Below are positions 34,075 through 43,422 of a stretch of 64,000 bases of DNA, in pieces. A model generated the notes under the pieces. The model searched no databases. It saw nothing but the letters and a program-made list of their open reading frames with translations, and was not told the DNA's origin. Made by a program: the position numbers and the translations under genes. Every line of letters starts with the position of its first letter. Within the stretch, counting starts at the first letter, position 1. Where the stretch lies: the NCBI RefSeq assembly GCF_042685085.1, contig NZ_JBHUMM010000010.1, forward strand, positions 1 to 64,000, in the 5' to 3' direction. Source of the stretch: Marinicrinis sediminis (lineage in GTDB: Bacteria; Bacillota; Bacilli; Paenibacillales; KCTC-33676).

Positions 34075-34336
34075 CAGTATTCAAGCCTTTCCAGTTCAGT
34101 TCTTCGGGATGTTCGTCATCGATTTTGCGCCGTATATGGTTACCTTGAACTATATCATGACAGGGCTGAAAAACAAATATGTGGGCGGATGATTCAGCTG
34201 TTTTCGTTTTGGGTAGAAATAAATTGGCCTTTTTCGGAAAGAATAAATTTAACCAAGCATTAACAACTTGTTTATCGTCATATAATAATTTGCTTGTATG
34301 ATGAAGGAAGATGAAAATCAGGAGGGAATCGAAAGC

Positions 34337-34510
34337 ATGATTTTGTACCGAACCGCGAAGTGGGCGGAAGAAAGAAAGCAACTGGCACGTCACTTAACCC
34401 AACAGAATGTGGACCATGAAGGTGTGCAGGACGAAATGGCCCAATTCGATATGCAGATGATCAAAGAAACAGAAAGCTGGAAAGAAGGTTTGAACTCCCC
34501 GCTCATGTAG
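34337..34510 (+). CDS. Small conserved-looking protein of unknown function
   Basis: A 57-residue hydrophilic helical protein (MILYRTAKWAEERKQLARHL ... FDMQMIKETESWKEGLNSP). The start at 34337 is chosen because AGGAGGG lies 10 bases upstream; an ATG at 34298 in the same frame has no ribosome site. Its stop lies inside the stem of its own terminator. No family recognised. Confidence 0.65.
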   Translation: MILYRTAKWAEERKQLARHLTQQNVDHEGVQDEMAQFDMQMIKETESWKEGLNSPLM

Positions 34511-34528
34511 GCAGGGGAGTTTTTCTTT
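34493..34528 (+). terminator. Rho-independent terminator overlapping the stop codon
   Basis: AACTCCCC / GGGGAGTT 8-bp stem with TTTCTTT tail; the stop codon of the 57-residue gene is in the loop. Confidence 0.8.
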
Positions 34529-34656
34529 ATGTTGCCAGGAGGATGTTTTCATGTAGCCCTTCCCGTGTCTGTGGTAAAATGGAGGCATTGTCACCACCAT
34601 GCTGGTGGGCAATGTACCGAAAGTGGATACGTGAATGAAGAGAGATGGGGTAAGCA

Positions 34657-36423
34657 ATGAACGTAATCGTAGCATCGTTAAACGCCAAATACATTCATAT
34701 GAATCTGGCGATTCGTTATTTGAAGGCCTTTTGTGAGGCAGATTTTCAAGTGGAAATGGCCGAATATACCATCAAGGACCCTGCGATGAATATCGTATCG
34801 GACTTGTTCGAGAAAGAGCCGGATGTGCTCGGTTTCTCCTGCTATATCTGGAATATCGAAGAGACGATTCGGGTCATTCGTATGATGAAGAAGATCAAGC
34901 CATCCCTGCAGATCGTGCTTGGCGGCCCGGAAGTTTCTTATGATACGGCAGAGTGGATGGAAAAGCTGCCGGAAGTCGATTTTATCGTGGCAGGAGAAGG
35001 AGAGGAGACGTTCCATCATTTTCTCCAGGAGCTGACAACGACGCAGAAGTACCACTTCGTCTATGGTCTGGCCTATCGCAAGCAGGATGAGATTATCGTT
35101 AACCCGGGCAGACCGAAGCTGAACCTGAATGACATTCCCTCTCCGTATCGCTTTGCCAGTGATGTGGACGAGCTCGGCAAACGGGTGGTCTATTTCGAGA
35201 CGAGTCGGGGCTGCCCGTTCAGTTGCCAGTTTTGCCTGTCTAGTATCGAGGTCGGGGTTCGTTATTTTGACATGGCCCGTACAAAGGCAGATTTGCTGTA
35301 TTTGATTGAATCCGGCGCCAAACTGATCAAGTTCGTTGACCGAACATTTAATATCAAGCGGGATTATGCGCTGGAGGTCTTTGAATTTCTCATCGCCCAT
35401 CATCAGGGCTGTGTGTTCCAGTTTGAGATCACCGCAGATATTATGCGTCCGGAAGTGCTGGATTATCTGGCCGAGCATGCACCACCTGGTATTTTCCGGT
35501 TTGAGATCGGCGTCCAGTCTACGAACGAGGCGACGAACGAGATCATCCAGCGACGTCAGAACTTTGCCAAGCTGAGCCGTACGGTCACCAAGATCAAGGA
35601 GAGCGGAAAAATTGATCAGCATCTTGATCTCATCGCCGGATTGCCGGAAGAGGATTATGCATCGTTCAAGCAAACGTTCAATGAAGTATTTGCACTGCGT
35701 CCGGAGGAATTGCAGCTGGGCTTTCTGAAAATGCTGCGGGGTACGGGTCTGAGAGAGCGGGCAGGCGACCATGGCTATGTGTATATGGATCAGCCGCCGT
35801 ATGAAATGTTGAGCAATGATGTCTTGCCATTCTCGGATATTGTGCGGATCAAGCGGGTAGAGGATGTACTGGAGAAATACTGGAATGCCCACCGTATGGA
35901 CCACACGCTCATCTATTTGATTGAACAGGTGTTTCCGTCTCCCTTTGATTTCTTTCAGGAATTTGGCGATTACTGGGAGTATCGGGGTTGGCAGCGTATC
36001 GGGCACCAGCTGGAAGATTTGTTCACCAGACTGAGGGAATTCCTCAGAAGCCGGGACACTACGCAATTGGAAGTGATCGAAGGAATGATGAAACTCGATT
36101 ACTTGCTTAACCATAAATACAAGCCTCGCAAAATGTGGTGGGACCGCAGCATGGACAAGTCGGAGCAAGCTGAGTGGATGAAGCGTATTGCGGAGCATCC
36201 TGCACGTGTGTCTGCCGATTTTGTCGCCCGCGGATTCAATGAGAAGGAACTGCACAAGCATGCGATAGTAGAGCAGCTTGGATTTAACTGGTCCGCCTGG
36301 CAGCAGGACAGAGTGATCGATGTCTCGACTTCCGATATCCTGCTCGTCCTGTATCAGGTAGGGGGCGATCTGCCCACGTATGAGATCATCAGGGAGAAGA
36401 GGGGTTCACACACCGTCAGTTAA
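34657..36423 (+). CDS. B12-binding radical SAM protein with DUF4080
   Basis: A 588-residue protein. A cobalamin-binding Rossmann domain (about 1-140, LGGPEVSYD, VAGEGEETFHHFL) is followed by a radical SAM barrel with the cluster motif SRGCPFSCQFC (about 184-194) and HLDLIAGLPEED, then a C-terminal DUF4080-like domain (about 400-580). Substrate unknown; the class includes methyltransferases and methylthiotransferases. AGATGGGG precedes the ATG. Monocistronic between two terminators. Confidence 0.88.
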   Translation: MNVIVASLNAKYIHMNLAIRYLKAFCEADFQVEMAEYTIKDPAMNIVSDLFEKEPDVLGFSCYIWNIEETIRVIRMMKKIKPSLQIVLGGPEVSYDTAEWMEKLPEVDFIVAGEGEETFHHFLQELTTTQKYHFVYGLAYRKQDEIIVNPGRPKLNLNDIPSPYRFASDVDELGKRVVYFETSRGCPFSCQFCLSSIEVGVRYFDMARTKADLLYLIESGAKLIKFVDRTFNIKRDYALEVFEFLIAHHQGCVFQFEITADIMRPEVLDYLAEHAPPGIFRFEIGVQSTNEATNEIIQRRQNFAKLSRTVTKIKESGKIDQHLDLIAGLPEEDYASFKQTFNEVFALRPEELQLGFLKMLRGTGLRERAGDHGYVYMDQPPYEMLSNDVLPFSDIVRIKRVEDVLEKYWNAHRMDHTLIYLIEQVFPSPFDFFQEFGDYWEYRGWQRIGHQLEDLFTRLREFLRSRDTTQLEVIEGMMKLDYLLNHKYKPRKMWWDRSMDKSEQAEWMKRIAEHPARVSADFVARGFNEKELHKHAIVEQLGFNWSAWQQDRVIDVSTSDILLVLYQVGGDLPTYEIIREKRGSHTVS

Positions 36424-36512
36424 TTCCCGGAAGTGAATCGTCGAGATGAGAGCTTGAGAAGTGACGATTCACATTCAGATTCAATCACCTATATGCAATG
36501 AACGAGAACGAT

Positions 36513-36590
36513 AAAAAAACCGTTCCCGATCGATCAGCAAGGCGAGCCAATCAGCCTTCAATGTCTGTATCGATCAGGGAACGGTTTTTT
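36513..36590. terminator. Large bidirectional terminator
   Basis: AAAAAACCGTTCCC...GATCGAT pairs with ATCGAT...CAGGGAACGGTTTTTT around a 30-base loop. T-runs on both strands serve the converging radical SAM and manA genes. Confidence 0.85.
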
Positions 36591-36628
36591 GGTTTTTAGT
36601 ATTTTAATAAATGAATCAGGACGATGGA

Positions 36629-37612
36629 TTAAGACGTCGGCAGATGGCTTTGCAGGACGGTCATGTTGCCAGACAGTGTATAGCTTTCCAGATTGGCCGG
36701 GATGAGCAGGGCATCTCCAGGTTGCAGGTCCAGTGAATCCGCATCATCTTGTCCGCTCCATGCAATCTGGCCGTTGCCTTCACAGACCATGATGATCTGG
36801 AACGTCCCGCTCACTTGCTCAATTGTCCACGCTCCGTCGACAAGTCCCTTGTTGGTCACAAAATAGGGAGAAACGGCGAGGTTTAGCCATTCATGTGCTT
36901 TTGACAGATCAGTCTGTTTGCGTGTAGCACCGGAATCCCCATAAGCGGTGACATTCAGGGAGTCCCCAATGTGCAGTTCTCTCGGTTTGCCATCCAGTCC
37001 AGGACGATTGTAATCGTACAGACGGTAGGTTGTATCCGAGTTTTGCTGAATTTCTGCGACAATGACGCCTGCTTTAAGGGCATGTACGGTTCCAGCCGGG
37101 ATATAGAACGTGTCGCCGGTCTGTACTTCAACTTCTTGTAACGTATCCAGGATACGATCTTCGGCAATGGCTTTAGCGAAGGTGTCCCGATCGACTTCTG
37201 GCTGCAATCCGTAAATGATCTTGGCACCGGGCTCCGCATGGACGATGTACCACATTTCCGTTTTGCCAAGCTCCCCTTCTGCCAAATTTTCATAGTGGTC
37301 ATTTGGGTGAACCTGAATGGACAGATCATCTTGACAGTCCAGCCATTTGATCAGGAGCGGGAATCGGCCGTTTTTACTCTTGGCTCCATTTTCACCCAAC
37401 CATTCTTCTCCAAATGCCTTGCGAATCTCGTCGAGTCCTTTGCCCGCGAGTGGGCCATTGGCTGCAGCGGTTGTGCCATTGGCATGATCTCCAATGACCC
37501 ATGCTTCTCCGATGGCACCCTCAGGCAAATCAAATCCAAATGCTTCAAGTCCGCGACCTCCCCAGACTCTTTCTTTGAATTCCGGTTCAAACTTTAACGG
37601 ATATGGCTTCAT
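36629..37612 (-). CDS. manA: Mannose-6-phosphate isomerase, class I
   Basis: A 327-residue cupin enzyme interconverting mannose-6-P and fructose-6-P. Zinc-site motifs SIQVHPNDHYENLAEGELGKTEMWYI and FYIPAGTVHALKAGVIVAEIQQNSD (quoted as family blocks: IQVHPNDHY, GKTEMWYI, IPAGTVHAL, VAEIQQNSDTTYR) are intact. The start at 37612 has AGGGAG just upstream; the longer frame to 37642 is not needed. It follows ytqB by 22 bases and so ends a ytqA-ytqB-manA run. Confidence 0.92.
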   Translation of the reverse strand: MKPYPLKFEPEFKERVWGGRGLEAFGFDLPEGAIGEAWVIGDHANGTTAAANGPLAGKGLDEIRKAFGEEWLGENGAKSKNGRFPLLIKWLDCQDDLSIQVHPNDHYENLAEGELGKTEMWYIVHAEPGAKIIYGLQPEVDRDTFAKAIAEDRILDTLQEVEVQTGDTFYIPAGTVHALKAGVIVAEIQQNSDTTYRLYDYNRPGLDGKPRELHIGDSLNVTAYGDSGATRKQTDLSKAHEWLNLAVSPYFVTNKGLVDGAWTIEQVSGTFQIIMVCEGNGQIAWSGQDDADSLDLQPGDALLIPANLESYTLSGNMTVLQSHLPTS

Positions 37613-37634
37613 TTCTCTCTCCCTTTCATTTCGA

Positions 37635-38231
37635 TTAGTCATCCCTACTGGAGGCGATTCTCTTCTCGACAGCGATCAAATAGGGCGGGTTGCCTTGTGA
37701 GTTAATCATGCGATAGCTCAGGACCTGGGCCACAGAGGAGGATAATGCCGTCGCCCACTTTTCGATGGCATGTGCCTCTTCGTCTCCTCCGGCATGTCCT
37801 GGATAGAGTACGGCAGTCAGGATGCCGCCCTTTTTCAGCAATGAGAAAGCGTCCTCCAATGCGGCAATGGACGTTTCCGTCAAGGTTACGATCTGCTGAT
37901 TGGAGCCAGGCAGAAAGCCGAAGTTGAACATGACGGCCTGAACCTGCTGATGCCACTTCGAGGGAATATGCAGCGACATTTCACTATGACTCGCTTGCAG
38001 CAGCGTAACCCGATCAGACAACCCCTGGTGAGCAGACAGATTCTGCCTCGTTGATGCGAGGGCCTGTTCCTGGATATCGAAGGCATAGACATGACCTGTG
38101 CGACCGGCCAGCTTGGCCAAGTGAATCGTGTCATGGCCGTTGCCTGCTGTACCGTCAATGACGACATGTCCGGGTTGCACCTTTCGGGCCACGAGCTGCT
38201 GGGCATAGCTGAGTACGGATACGAATCCCAT
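37635..38231 (-). CDS. mnmM: tRNA 5-aminomethyl-2-thiouridine methyltransferase, YtqB/MnmM family
   Basis: A 198-residue class I SAM methyltransferase: VIDGTAGNGHDTIHLA is the SAM loop, VYAFDIQEQAL the acidic strand, VMFNFGFLPGSNQQI the active region, and LYPGHAGGDEE follows. Bacillus YtqB (MnmM) methylates nm5s2U at the tRNA wobble base. The start at 38231 lies 7 bases after the ytqA stop with AAGGGG upstream. Adjacent ytqA supports a shared role in the Gram-positive wobble-uridine pathway. Confidence 0.85.
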   Translation of the reverse strand: MGFVSVLSYAQQLVARKVQPGHVVIDGTAGNGHDTIHLAKLAGRTGHVYAFDIQEQALASTRQNLSAHQGLSDRVTLLQASHSEMSLHIPSKWHQQVQAVMFNFGFLPGSNQQIVTLTETSIAALEDAFSLLKKGGILTAVLYPGHAGGDEEAHAIEKWATALSSSVAQVLSYRMINSQGNPPYLIAVEKRIASSRDD

Positions 38232-38238
38232 GGTCAGC

Positions 38239-39192
38239 TTACCCCTTCCACAGTCTGCCTTGCCAGGTGTGGCGCTCCCTGAACTGGCGGTCAATCTCGT
38301 TAAGCACTTCCCACTTCTTCAAGCTCCAGGTTGGACCGATAAGCAAATCTCGCGGCGCATCTCCTGTGACGCGATGGACAATCATCTCGGGTGGCAATTG
38401 TTCCAGCGTATCCACGACCAGCTTGATATACGTATCCTGATCGAGGAATTCCACCAGCCCTTCTTTCCATTGTCTGACCATTGGGGTTTTGCGCATCAGA
38501 TGCAGCAGATGGATTTTGATCCCCTGTACATCCATTTGGGCGACTGCCTTTCCGGTTTCCAGCATCATGTCCTCGGTCTCTCCCGGCAGGCCATATATAA
38601 TGTGGGCGCACACACGAATGTTGTGCTTTCTCAGCTTCTCGACGGCTTCCAGGTAACACTGGGTATCATGGGCGCGATTGATCAGCGTGGAGGTGGATTC
38701 ATGCACCGTCTGCAGCCCCATTTCGACCCATAGATACGTTCGTTCATTGAGTTCAGCCAGGTATTCCACCACATCGTCCGGCAAACAATCCGGACGGGTC
38801 GCAATGGATAACCCCACGACGCCCGGCTGTTCCAGAATCACCTCGAAATACTCCCGCAGTGTCTCGACCGGCGCGTACGTATTGGTGTAAGCCTGGAAAT
38901 AGCCAATATACTTGGCATTGGGCCATTTCTGATGCTGTCGGTCCCGGACTTCATTAAACTGGGTGACCAGATCGTTTCGACGGCTTCCCGCAAAGTCACC
39001 TGACCCCCGCGCGCTGCAAAACGTGCAGCCTCCTGATGCAATCGTGCCATCCCGATTCGGACAGGTGAAGCCTGCATCCAGCATCACCTTGAATACTTTT
39101 TCGCCAAATTGGGCTTTCATTTCTGTGTTCCACGTATGGAACCGCTTGTCTCCCCAGAGCAATGGTTCTGAAGAGGCCTGTTCGGTATGCAT
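38239..39192 (-). CDS. ytqA: Radical SAM protein YtqA (MnmL-like, TIGR01212)
   Basis: A 317-residue radical SAM protein with the wide-spaced cluster motif CPNRDGTIASGGCTFC (CxnCxxC of the TIGR01212 group), SIATRPDCLPDDVV, GLQTVHESTS and HIIYGLPGET. YtqA/MnmL acts with YtqB in converting cmnm5U toward mnm5s2U in Gram-positives. The ATG at 39192 is preferred, with GTGAGGAG 10 bases upstream; a GTG at 39210 lies on the ribosome site itself. Confidence 0.85.
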   Translation of the reverse strand: MHTEQASSEPLLWGDKRFHTWNTEMKAQFGEKVFKVMLDAGFTCPNRDGTIASGGCTFCSARGSGDFAGSRRNDLVTQFNEVRDRQHQKWPNAKYIGYFQAYTNTYAPVETLREYFEVILEQPGVVGLSIATRPDCLPDDVVEYLAELNERTYLWVEMGLQTVHESTSTLINRAHDTQCYLEAVEKLRKHNIRVCAHIIYGLPGETEDMMLETGKAVAQMDVQGIKIHLLHLMRKTPMVRQWKEGLVEFLDQDTYIKLVVDTLEQLPPEMIVHRVTGDAPRDLLIGPTWSLKKWEVLNEIDRQFRERHTWQGRLWKG

Positions 39193-39469
39193 AAAAAGGA
39201 AACTCCTCACCTTATTTTAATTTGTTAGTTTTGTTATGACAAGTGATTGTGGTTGAGAAAACAAAAATATATTCGATTCGTGAACACGGATGAACCTCAG
39301 CGGATGAAGCCTGCCAACTATATGGCTAATGGCAACGGACGGATGCCATGCAGCTTGTTGTCTTGTCCACGTGCACGATTTGTGTCTGAACTGCTATACA
39401 TTGTATCAGACTTTTCATTTATTGTGGAATGGAACGCGCAGGGAGTCTGCGGCCCTTTAGCCGCTCATG

Positions 39470-39943
39470 TCAATCGTGGTCTGCTGATAGAGGAGCGGAC
39501 TGTTTCTGATGAATCGCGAGCAGAGCCTGCTTCCATGCAAGATGCGTTTCTTCATTCGTCCATGTCGTGATATCAGCTTCCATCTGCTTTGTCCATCGCT
39601 GCATGAAAGCAGACAGATCCGCGCTGCCTTGCTCACTCAGCAACACGTATACGATCCGCTTGTCCTTGCTTAGCCGGGCACGAAAGGCCAGGTTCTGTTT
39701 TTCCAGCCGATCCACAATGCCCGAAGCTGTTGGCGCGGTGCAGGAGAGCATGTCTGCGATCTCCCCGATGGTAAGGGGGCCGTGCAAGTGCAGGAGACGA
39801 GCGAGATGAAATTGCGCAGACGTAAGGGGAAAGTCCGCTTTCGCCAGATCTTCCTCCAGCCTCTTGTTCAGCCAGGTGTTAACGTGAAAAAAGGCATCCA
39901 TCCAGGTCGTGGAGGACGGAATCTCCTGTGGTTCAGCATGCAT
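39470..39943 (-). CDS. MarR-family transcriptional regulator
   Basis: A 157-residue winged-helix protein. The recognition region is LTIGEIADMLSCTAPTASGIVDRLEKQNLAFRARLSKDKR (family blocks: IGEIADMLSC, PTASGIVDRLEKQ, wing RLSKDKRIVYV). One Cys in the recognition helix region (SCTAP) could be redox-sensitive, which is speculative. Start at 39943 with AGAGG upstream. No neighbouring efflux or oxidative-stress gene points to its regulon. Confidence 0.85.
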   Translation of the reverse strand: MHAEPQEIPSSTTWMDAFFHVNTWLNKRLEEDLAKADFPLTSAQFHLARLLHLHGPLTIGEIADMLSCTAPTASGIVDRLEKQNLAFRARLSKDKRIVYVLLSEQGSADLSAFMQRWTKQMEADITTWTNEETHLAWKQALLAIHQKQSAPLSADHD

Positions 39944-40075
39944 ATAATGGGTCACCTCTTATAGTTAGCTTTGCTAAATAAAATATATGATCATATTGAA
40001 ATACATTATACAAGATTCCGCAGGAAAAAGCAGAAAAAAAGATCATAAAACCATGCAAGTTTACGAAAAAATCTA

Positions 40076-40104
40076 TTGAAATACCTCACATAAACTGTTA
40101 TATT
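40076..40104 (+). promoter_or_regulatory. SigA-type promoter for the 57-residue protein gene
   Basis: TTGAAA, 17-base spacer, TATATT; about 115 bases ahead of the start codon. Confidence 0.5.
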
Positions 40105-40219
40105 ATAAGTGTAGAACATGACGCATCTATTCGTTTCTGTTTCCATACGCATGATTCACTGCAAAGTTGGTTAAAGTGAAAGTAGGAAAGAATGAACGAT
40201 ATGAAAGAGGTGATCAGAT

Positions 40220-40393
40220 ATGGATTCTCAAGTAAAGGTTCCAAAGGGCGAAGAAAAGATCATGGTGGAACTAACTGTGAAGGAAGCTATCGCACTGACG
40301 GGAATTCGCTTCAACGGAGAGCCGCATATTAAGCTGGGAGCGCGCAAGAAGTTGATGAATCAGATCAAGGATGTAAATGAAGCCTTGCACTAA
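40220..40393 (+). CDS. Small protein of unknown function
   Basis: A 57-residue protein not in the long-ORF set: MDSQVKVPKGEEKIMVELTV then KEAIALTGIRFNGEPHIKLG and ARKKLMNQIKDVNEALH. AGAGGTGATC precedes the ATG. The sequence is compact and mixed alpha/beta; codon pattern is like neighbouring core genes, and a promoter and terminator flank it, so it is likely expressed. No family recognised. Confidence 0.7.
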   Translation: MDSQVKVPKGEEKIMVELTVKEAIALTGIRFNGEPHIKLGARKKLMNQIKDVNEALH

Positions 40394-40472
40394 ATGAGAC
40401 GACAGGAATGGAAAATGACCCTGATATAGGATGTCCTTTTGCGGAGCAGGGATGCACGCAAGGATGTCACTG

Positions 40473-40507
40473 AGGTGTCTGTCTGAGACAGGCGCCTTTT
40501 TGTTTGT
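40473..40507 (+). terminator. Rho-independent terminator after the 57-residue protein gene
   Basis: AGGTGTCTGTC / GACAGGCGCCT 11-bp stem (two G-U) with loop TGA, then TTTTTGTTTGTTT. Confidence 0.8.
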
Positions 40508-40605
40508 TTAGGACCGTCTTTACAAAAAAACGAAATCGGGGCAAAATAGATGGAGATTTACGGAACGAACAAACCGTTAATATAACAGTTGGAGGATATA
40601 CATCT

Positions 40606-41331
40606 ATGCGACTACGAAGACGTCGTGACACTAGGCAATACTTGGAGAATGAGACAGGGCTTGTACAGCTCAGGCCCGAGGAACATAAAGGAAACTGGCA
40701 TGCTTTCTTTGGCAATGACCGCCCCACCTACGTGGAATTGGGTATGGGGAAGGGAAATTTTATCAGTGAAATGAGTGCAAAATTTCCGGAGATCAATTTT
40801 ATCGGCGTTGATATGTATGATGAGTTAATTCGTAAGGCGAGCGAAAAAGCAAGGGAAGTGCACGGCAAGGCAGAAGAAGAGCAGATCCCCAATCTTGCTC
40901 TGCTGCTGGTCAATGTGCAGCAACTCACAGACATCTTTGCTGAAAATGAAATTGCGAAGATTTTCCTTAATTTCAGCGATCCGTGGCCGAAGAAACGGCA
41001 TGCGCCAAGAAGACTGACGCACGAAGGATTTTTGCGCAAATATGCGGAGGTGCTGAATGACGACGGCATTTTGCAGCTCCGAACGGATTCCGTTACCCTC
41101 TTTGAATTCTCCCTGAATTCCTTTGCGGATTGCGGCCTTCGCATGCGCAATATTCACCTGGATCTACATCGTGAAGGAGAGCCGGAAGAACATGTGTATA
41201 CAGAGTATGAGCGCAAGTTTGTAGAGCAGGGCGTTCGGATTCATCAATGTGAAGTGCTAATGGGCAAAAAAGCGTTGCTGGATCATGAGAAACGTCTTCA
41301 GTCCGTTCAGTCCGAAGTCGAAACGTCATAA
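40606..41331 (+). CDS. trmB: tRNA (guanine-N7)-methyltransferase
   Basis: A 241-residue SAM methyltransferase making m7G46 in tRNA. MRLRRRRD start, VELGMGKGNFISEM (SAM loop), IGVDMYDELI, FLNFSDPWPKKRHAPRRL (the TrmB hallmark) and YTEYERKF are all present. The start at 40606 has GGAGG 10 bases upstream; the frame from 40504 overlaps the previous terminator and is not coding. Confidence 0.93.
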   Translation: MRLRRRRDTRQYLENETGLVQLRPEEHKGNWHAFFGNDRPTYVELGMGKGNFISEMSAKFPEINFIGVDMYDELIRKASEKAREVHGKAEEEQIPNLALLLVNVQQLTDIFAENEIAKIFLNFSDPWPKKRHAPRRLTHEGFLRKYAEVLNDDGILQLRTDSVTLFEFSLNSFADCGLRMRNIHLDLHREGEPEEHVYTEYERKFVEQGVRIHQCEVLMGKKALLDHEKRLQSVQSEVETS

Positions 41332-41335
41332 AAAA

Positions 41336-41370
41336 GAACCAGCTGCAAGCAGGCAGCCGGTTCCTTATTT
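41336..41370. terminator. Bidirectional terminator between trmB and the PAP2 gene
   Basis: GAACCAGCTGC / GCAGCCGGTTC 11-bp stem; CTTATTT follows on plus and CTTTTTTATG on minus. Confidence 0.8.
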
Positions 41371-41428
41371 CTCACAAATTTCGTCAAACATCGAACAACC
41401 TTCAAAACCATCGAAAAACTTTGGCAGA

Positions 41429-41956
41429 TCAGGAAATGAATTGAATCGCTGCAGCGGCCGCCACGGTTCCGACAAACGCACCTGCAATCACATCGGACGG
41501 ATAGTGCAGTCCCAATATCATACGGGATGCGGCCACGATGACGGTAATCGGAAGCAGGATGAAAATCAGACTCGGATATGCCCACATCAGCGGGATGGTA
41601 ATCGAAAAGATCGCCGTCGTATGACCAGACGGAAAAGAATGGTCCTTGAGCGGGTTTCGGCATATATTGGTTTTGGGTAAGACCAAATAGGGTCTGAGTC
41701 GCGGGTATTTTCGTTTTAAAATCGCAACCGGAATATGACTGACTGCGAGCGCGGCCAGGCATTGCAATCCGACGAGATGATAGGGAGCAGGACTTAACAA
41801 GATAAGAGCAAGGGAAATCGCAATGGTAGATGTTGCACCACCCAAATGAGTGATGACATGCATAATGCGGTCCATAATGGTGTGCTGGAGTTTATGATTA
41901 AACCAGAAAAAGAGTCGTTGATCATGGAATTGTAGCCAGTTGACAACTCGGCTCAT
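41429..41956 (-). CDS. PAP2-family membrane phosphatase
   Basis: A 175-residue membrane protein with the three PAP2 motifs in order: KRKYPRLRP (KxxxxxxRP), PSGHTT and SRMILGLHYPSD (SRxxxxxHxxxD). Five to six membrane helices. Family members dephosphorylate undecaprenyl-PP or phosphatidic acid/phosphatidylglycerol-P. The start at 41956 is chosen because GGAGGG lies 6 bases upstream; an ATG two codons earlier is too close to it. Confidence 0.88.
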   Translation of the reverse strand: MSRVVNWLQFHDQRLFFWFNHKLQHTIMDRIMHVITHLGGATSTIAISLALILLSPAPYHLVGLQCLAALAVSHIPVAILKRKYPRLRPYLVLPKTNICRNPLKDHSFPSGHTTAIFSITIPLMWAYPSLIFILLPITVIVAASRMILGLHYPSDVIAGAFVGTVAAAAAIQFIS

Positions 41957-42228
41957 CGCCATCCCTCCATTTGTATGCGCTGCATGCATGATTGATAGAT
42001 GGAATCTATCCTTATCTTTATTTTAACATAGGATTGTAAGAACAATGTTAATCCTGCATAAAATTTTGTTCACCAAAAAATTAATGATAAGATTACGCTA
42101 AGATAACATACACCGGATATGATAAAGCTATAATGTAGATAAGCAATCCAAATTTCATGCTGGTCTCCTTCCTGTACCCAATCGGATCGGAGAAGAGATC
42201 AACAGGAATACTGCGGGGAGGTTGTTGT

Positions 42229-43407
42229 ATGAAAGTAGCTCTGTTTACGGATACATATATACCCGATGTGAATGGAGTTGCCAAGACACTGGGGAGATGG
42301 GTGGATTTTCTCGATGACAAGGGGATATCCTGCAAGGTATTTGCGCCTTCCCATGAAATGACAAACGACGGGATCGACCAAAATATCGTCGAGCGATTCC
42401 ATAGTATTCCTTTTCTATTATATCCGGAGTGCCGATTGGGAATACCTAACCCGATTCATATTCGACGTACATTAAAAGAGCTGCAGCCAGATATTATCCA
42501 TGTCGCAACCCCGTTCAACATGGGACTGTACGGACAACGCTATGCCAAGAGACATGGCATTCCACTTGTAGCCTCCTATCATACGCATTTTGATCAGTAT
42601 CTCGGTTATTACAAGATTAACTGGGTGGAGAGCATCCTTTGGAAATATATGACGTGGTTTCATCAGGATTGCGAAAAAATCTACGTGCCTTCCAGATCGA
42701 CGCAAACGTACCTGGAGGAGCGCGGCTTTGAGCATCTGGAGATCTGGTCCCGAGGCATTGATTCCAAGCAATTCAATCCTTACGTTGATCGTCAGGACGT
42801 GCTGCGGGCACACGGCGTGGATCCGGATAAATTTATGATTCTTTTTGTGGGACGTCTCGCACCGGAGAAGGGGATCGATGTGCTCTTCGATGCGTTCGCC
42901 AAGTTGCCTGAAGACATTCGGGCCAATTCACAGCTCGTACTGGCAGGAGACGGACCGCTGTACAAGGAGTTGCTGGAGCAATATGAGCATGATCCCAATG
43001 TCAAGCTCCTTGGCTTTGTGAAGGGGGAACCGCTCAGCAAGCTCTATGCGGCGGCGGATGTATTCCTGTTCCCGTCTGCGACCGAAACGTTCGGCAATGT
43101 GGTACTGGAGGCAATGGCGTGCGGAACACCGGTTATCGGCGCCCATGCAGGAGGCGTCAAGGACAATATACAGCACCGCAAAACCGGCATGTTGTGCCCG
43201 CCGGAGCAAGCGGAGCAGTTTGCGGCCTCGGTTGAGGAGTTGTACCGGGATGTGACGCTTCGTGAGCTTATGTCTGCAGAGGCCAGAGCTTACGCCATGG
43301 AGCAGAGCTGGGACGCCATTTTTGAGCGTCTGCTCAAGAGCTACCGCGAAGTGATTGCCAACAGAGATCAAGTGCCAACGGATTTTGTTGACATCCATGC
43401 AAACTGA
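42229..43407 (+). CDS. Glycosyltransferase, GT4 (MgtA/GDP-mannose-dependent type)
   Basis: A 392-residue GT-B enzyme: MKVALFTDTYIPDVNGVAKT start, HVATPFNMGLYG, SYHTHFDQYLGYY, FVGRLAPEKGIDVL, and FLFPSATETFGNVVLEAMACGTPVI-type donor site (E-x7-E; blocks FLFPSATETFGN and VLEAMACGTPV). Similar proteins add mannose or glucose to lipids. GGGGAGG precedes the ATG. The infC promoter lies over its last codons. Confidence 0.87.
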   Translation: MKVALFTDTYIPDVNGVAKTLGRWVDFLDDKGISCKVFAPSHEMTNDGIDQNIVERFHSIPFLLYPECRLGIPNPIHIRRTLKELQPDIIHVATPFNMGLYGQRYAKRHGIPLVASYHTHFDQYLGYYKINWVESILWKYMTWFHQDCEKIYVPSRSTQTYLEERGFEHLEIWSRGIDSKQFNPYVDRQDVLRAHGVDPDKFMILFVGRLAPEKGIDVLFDAFAKLPEDIRANSQLVLAGDGPLYKELLEQYEHDPNVKLLGFVKGEPLSKLYAAADVFLFPSATETFGNVVLEAMACGTPVIGAHAGGVKDNIQHRKTGMLCPPEQAEQFAASVEELYRDVTLRELMSAEARAYAMEQSWDAIFERLLKSYREVIANRDQVPTDFVDIHAN

Positions 43408-43416
43408 TGATATGAT
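43388..43416 (+). promoter_or_regulatory. Strong SigA promoter of the infC-rpmI-rplT operon
   Basis: Consensus TTGACA, a 17-base spacer and TATGAT, overlapping the end of the glycosyltransferase gene. It would give a leader of about 210 bases before infC. Confidence 0.75.
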
Positions 43417-43422
43417 GTATCG

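Noticed and set aside
34678..36261. Minus-strand frame of 527 codons opposite the B12 radical SAM gene
   Set aside because: Shadow frame; the plus-strand protein is complete with all motifs.
40504..40605. Upstream in-frame extension of trmB
   Set aside because: Begins in the T-tract of a terminator and lacks a ribosome site; ATG at 40606 has GGAGG.
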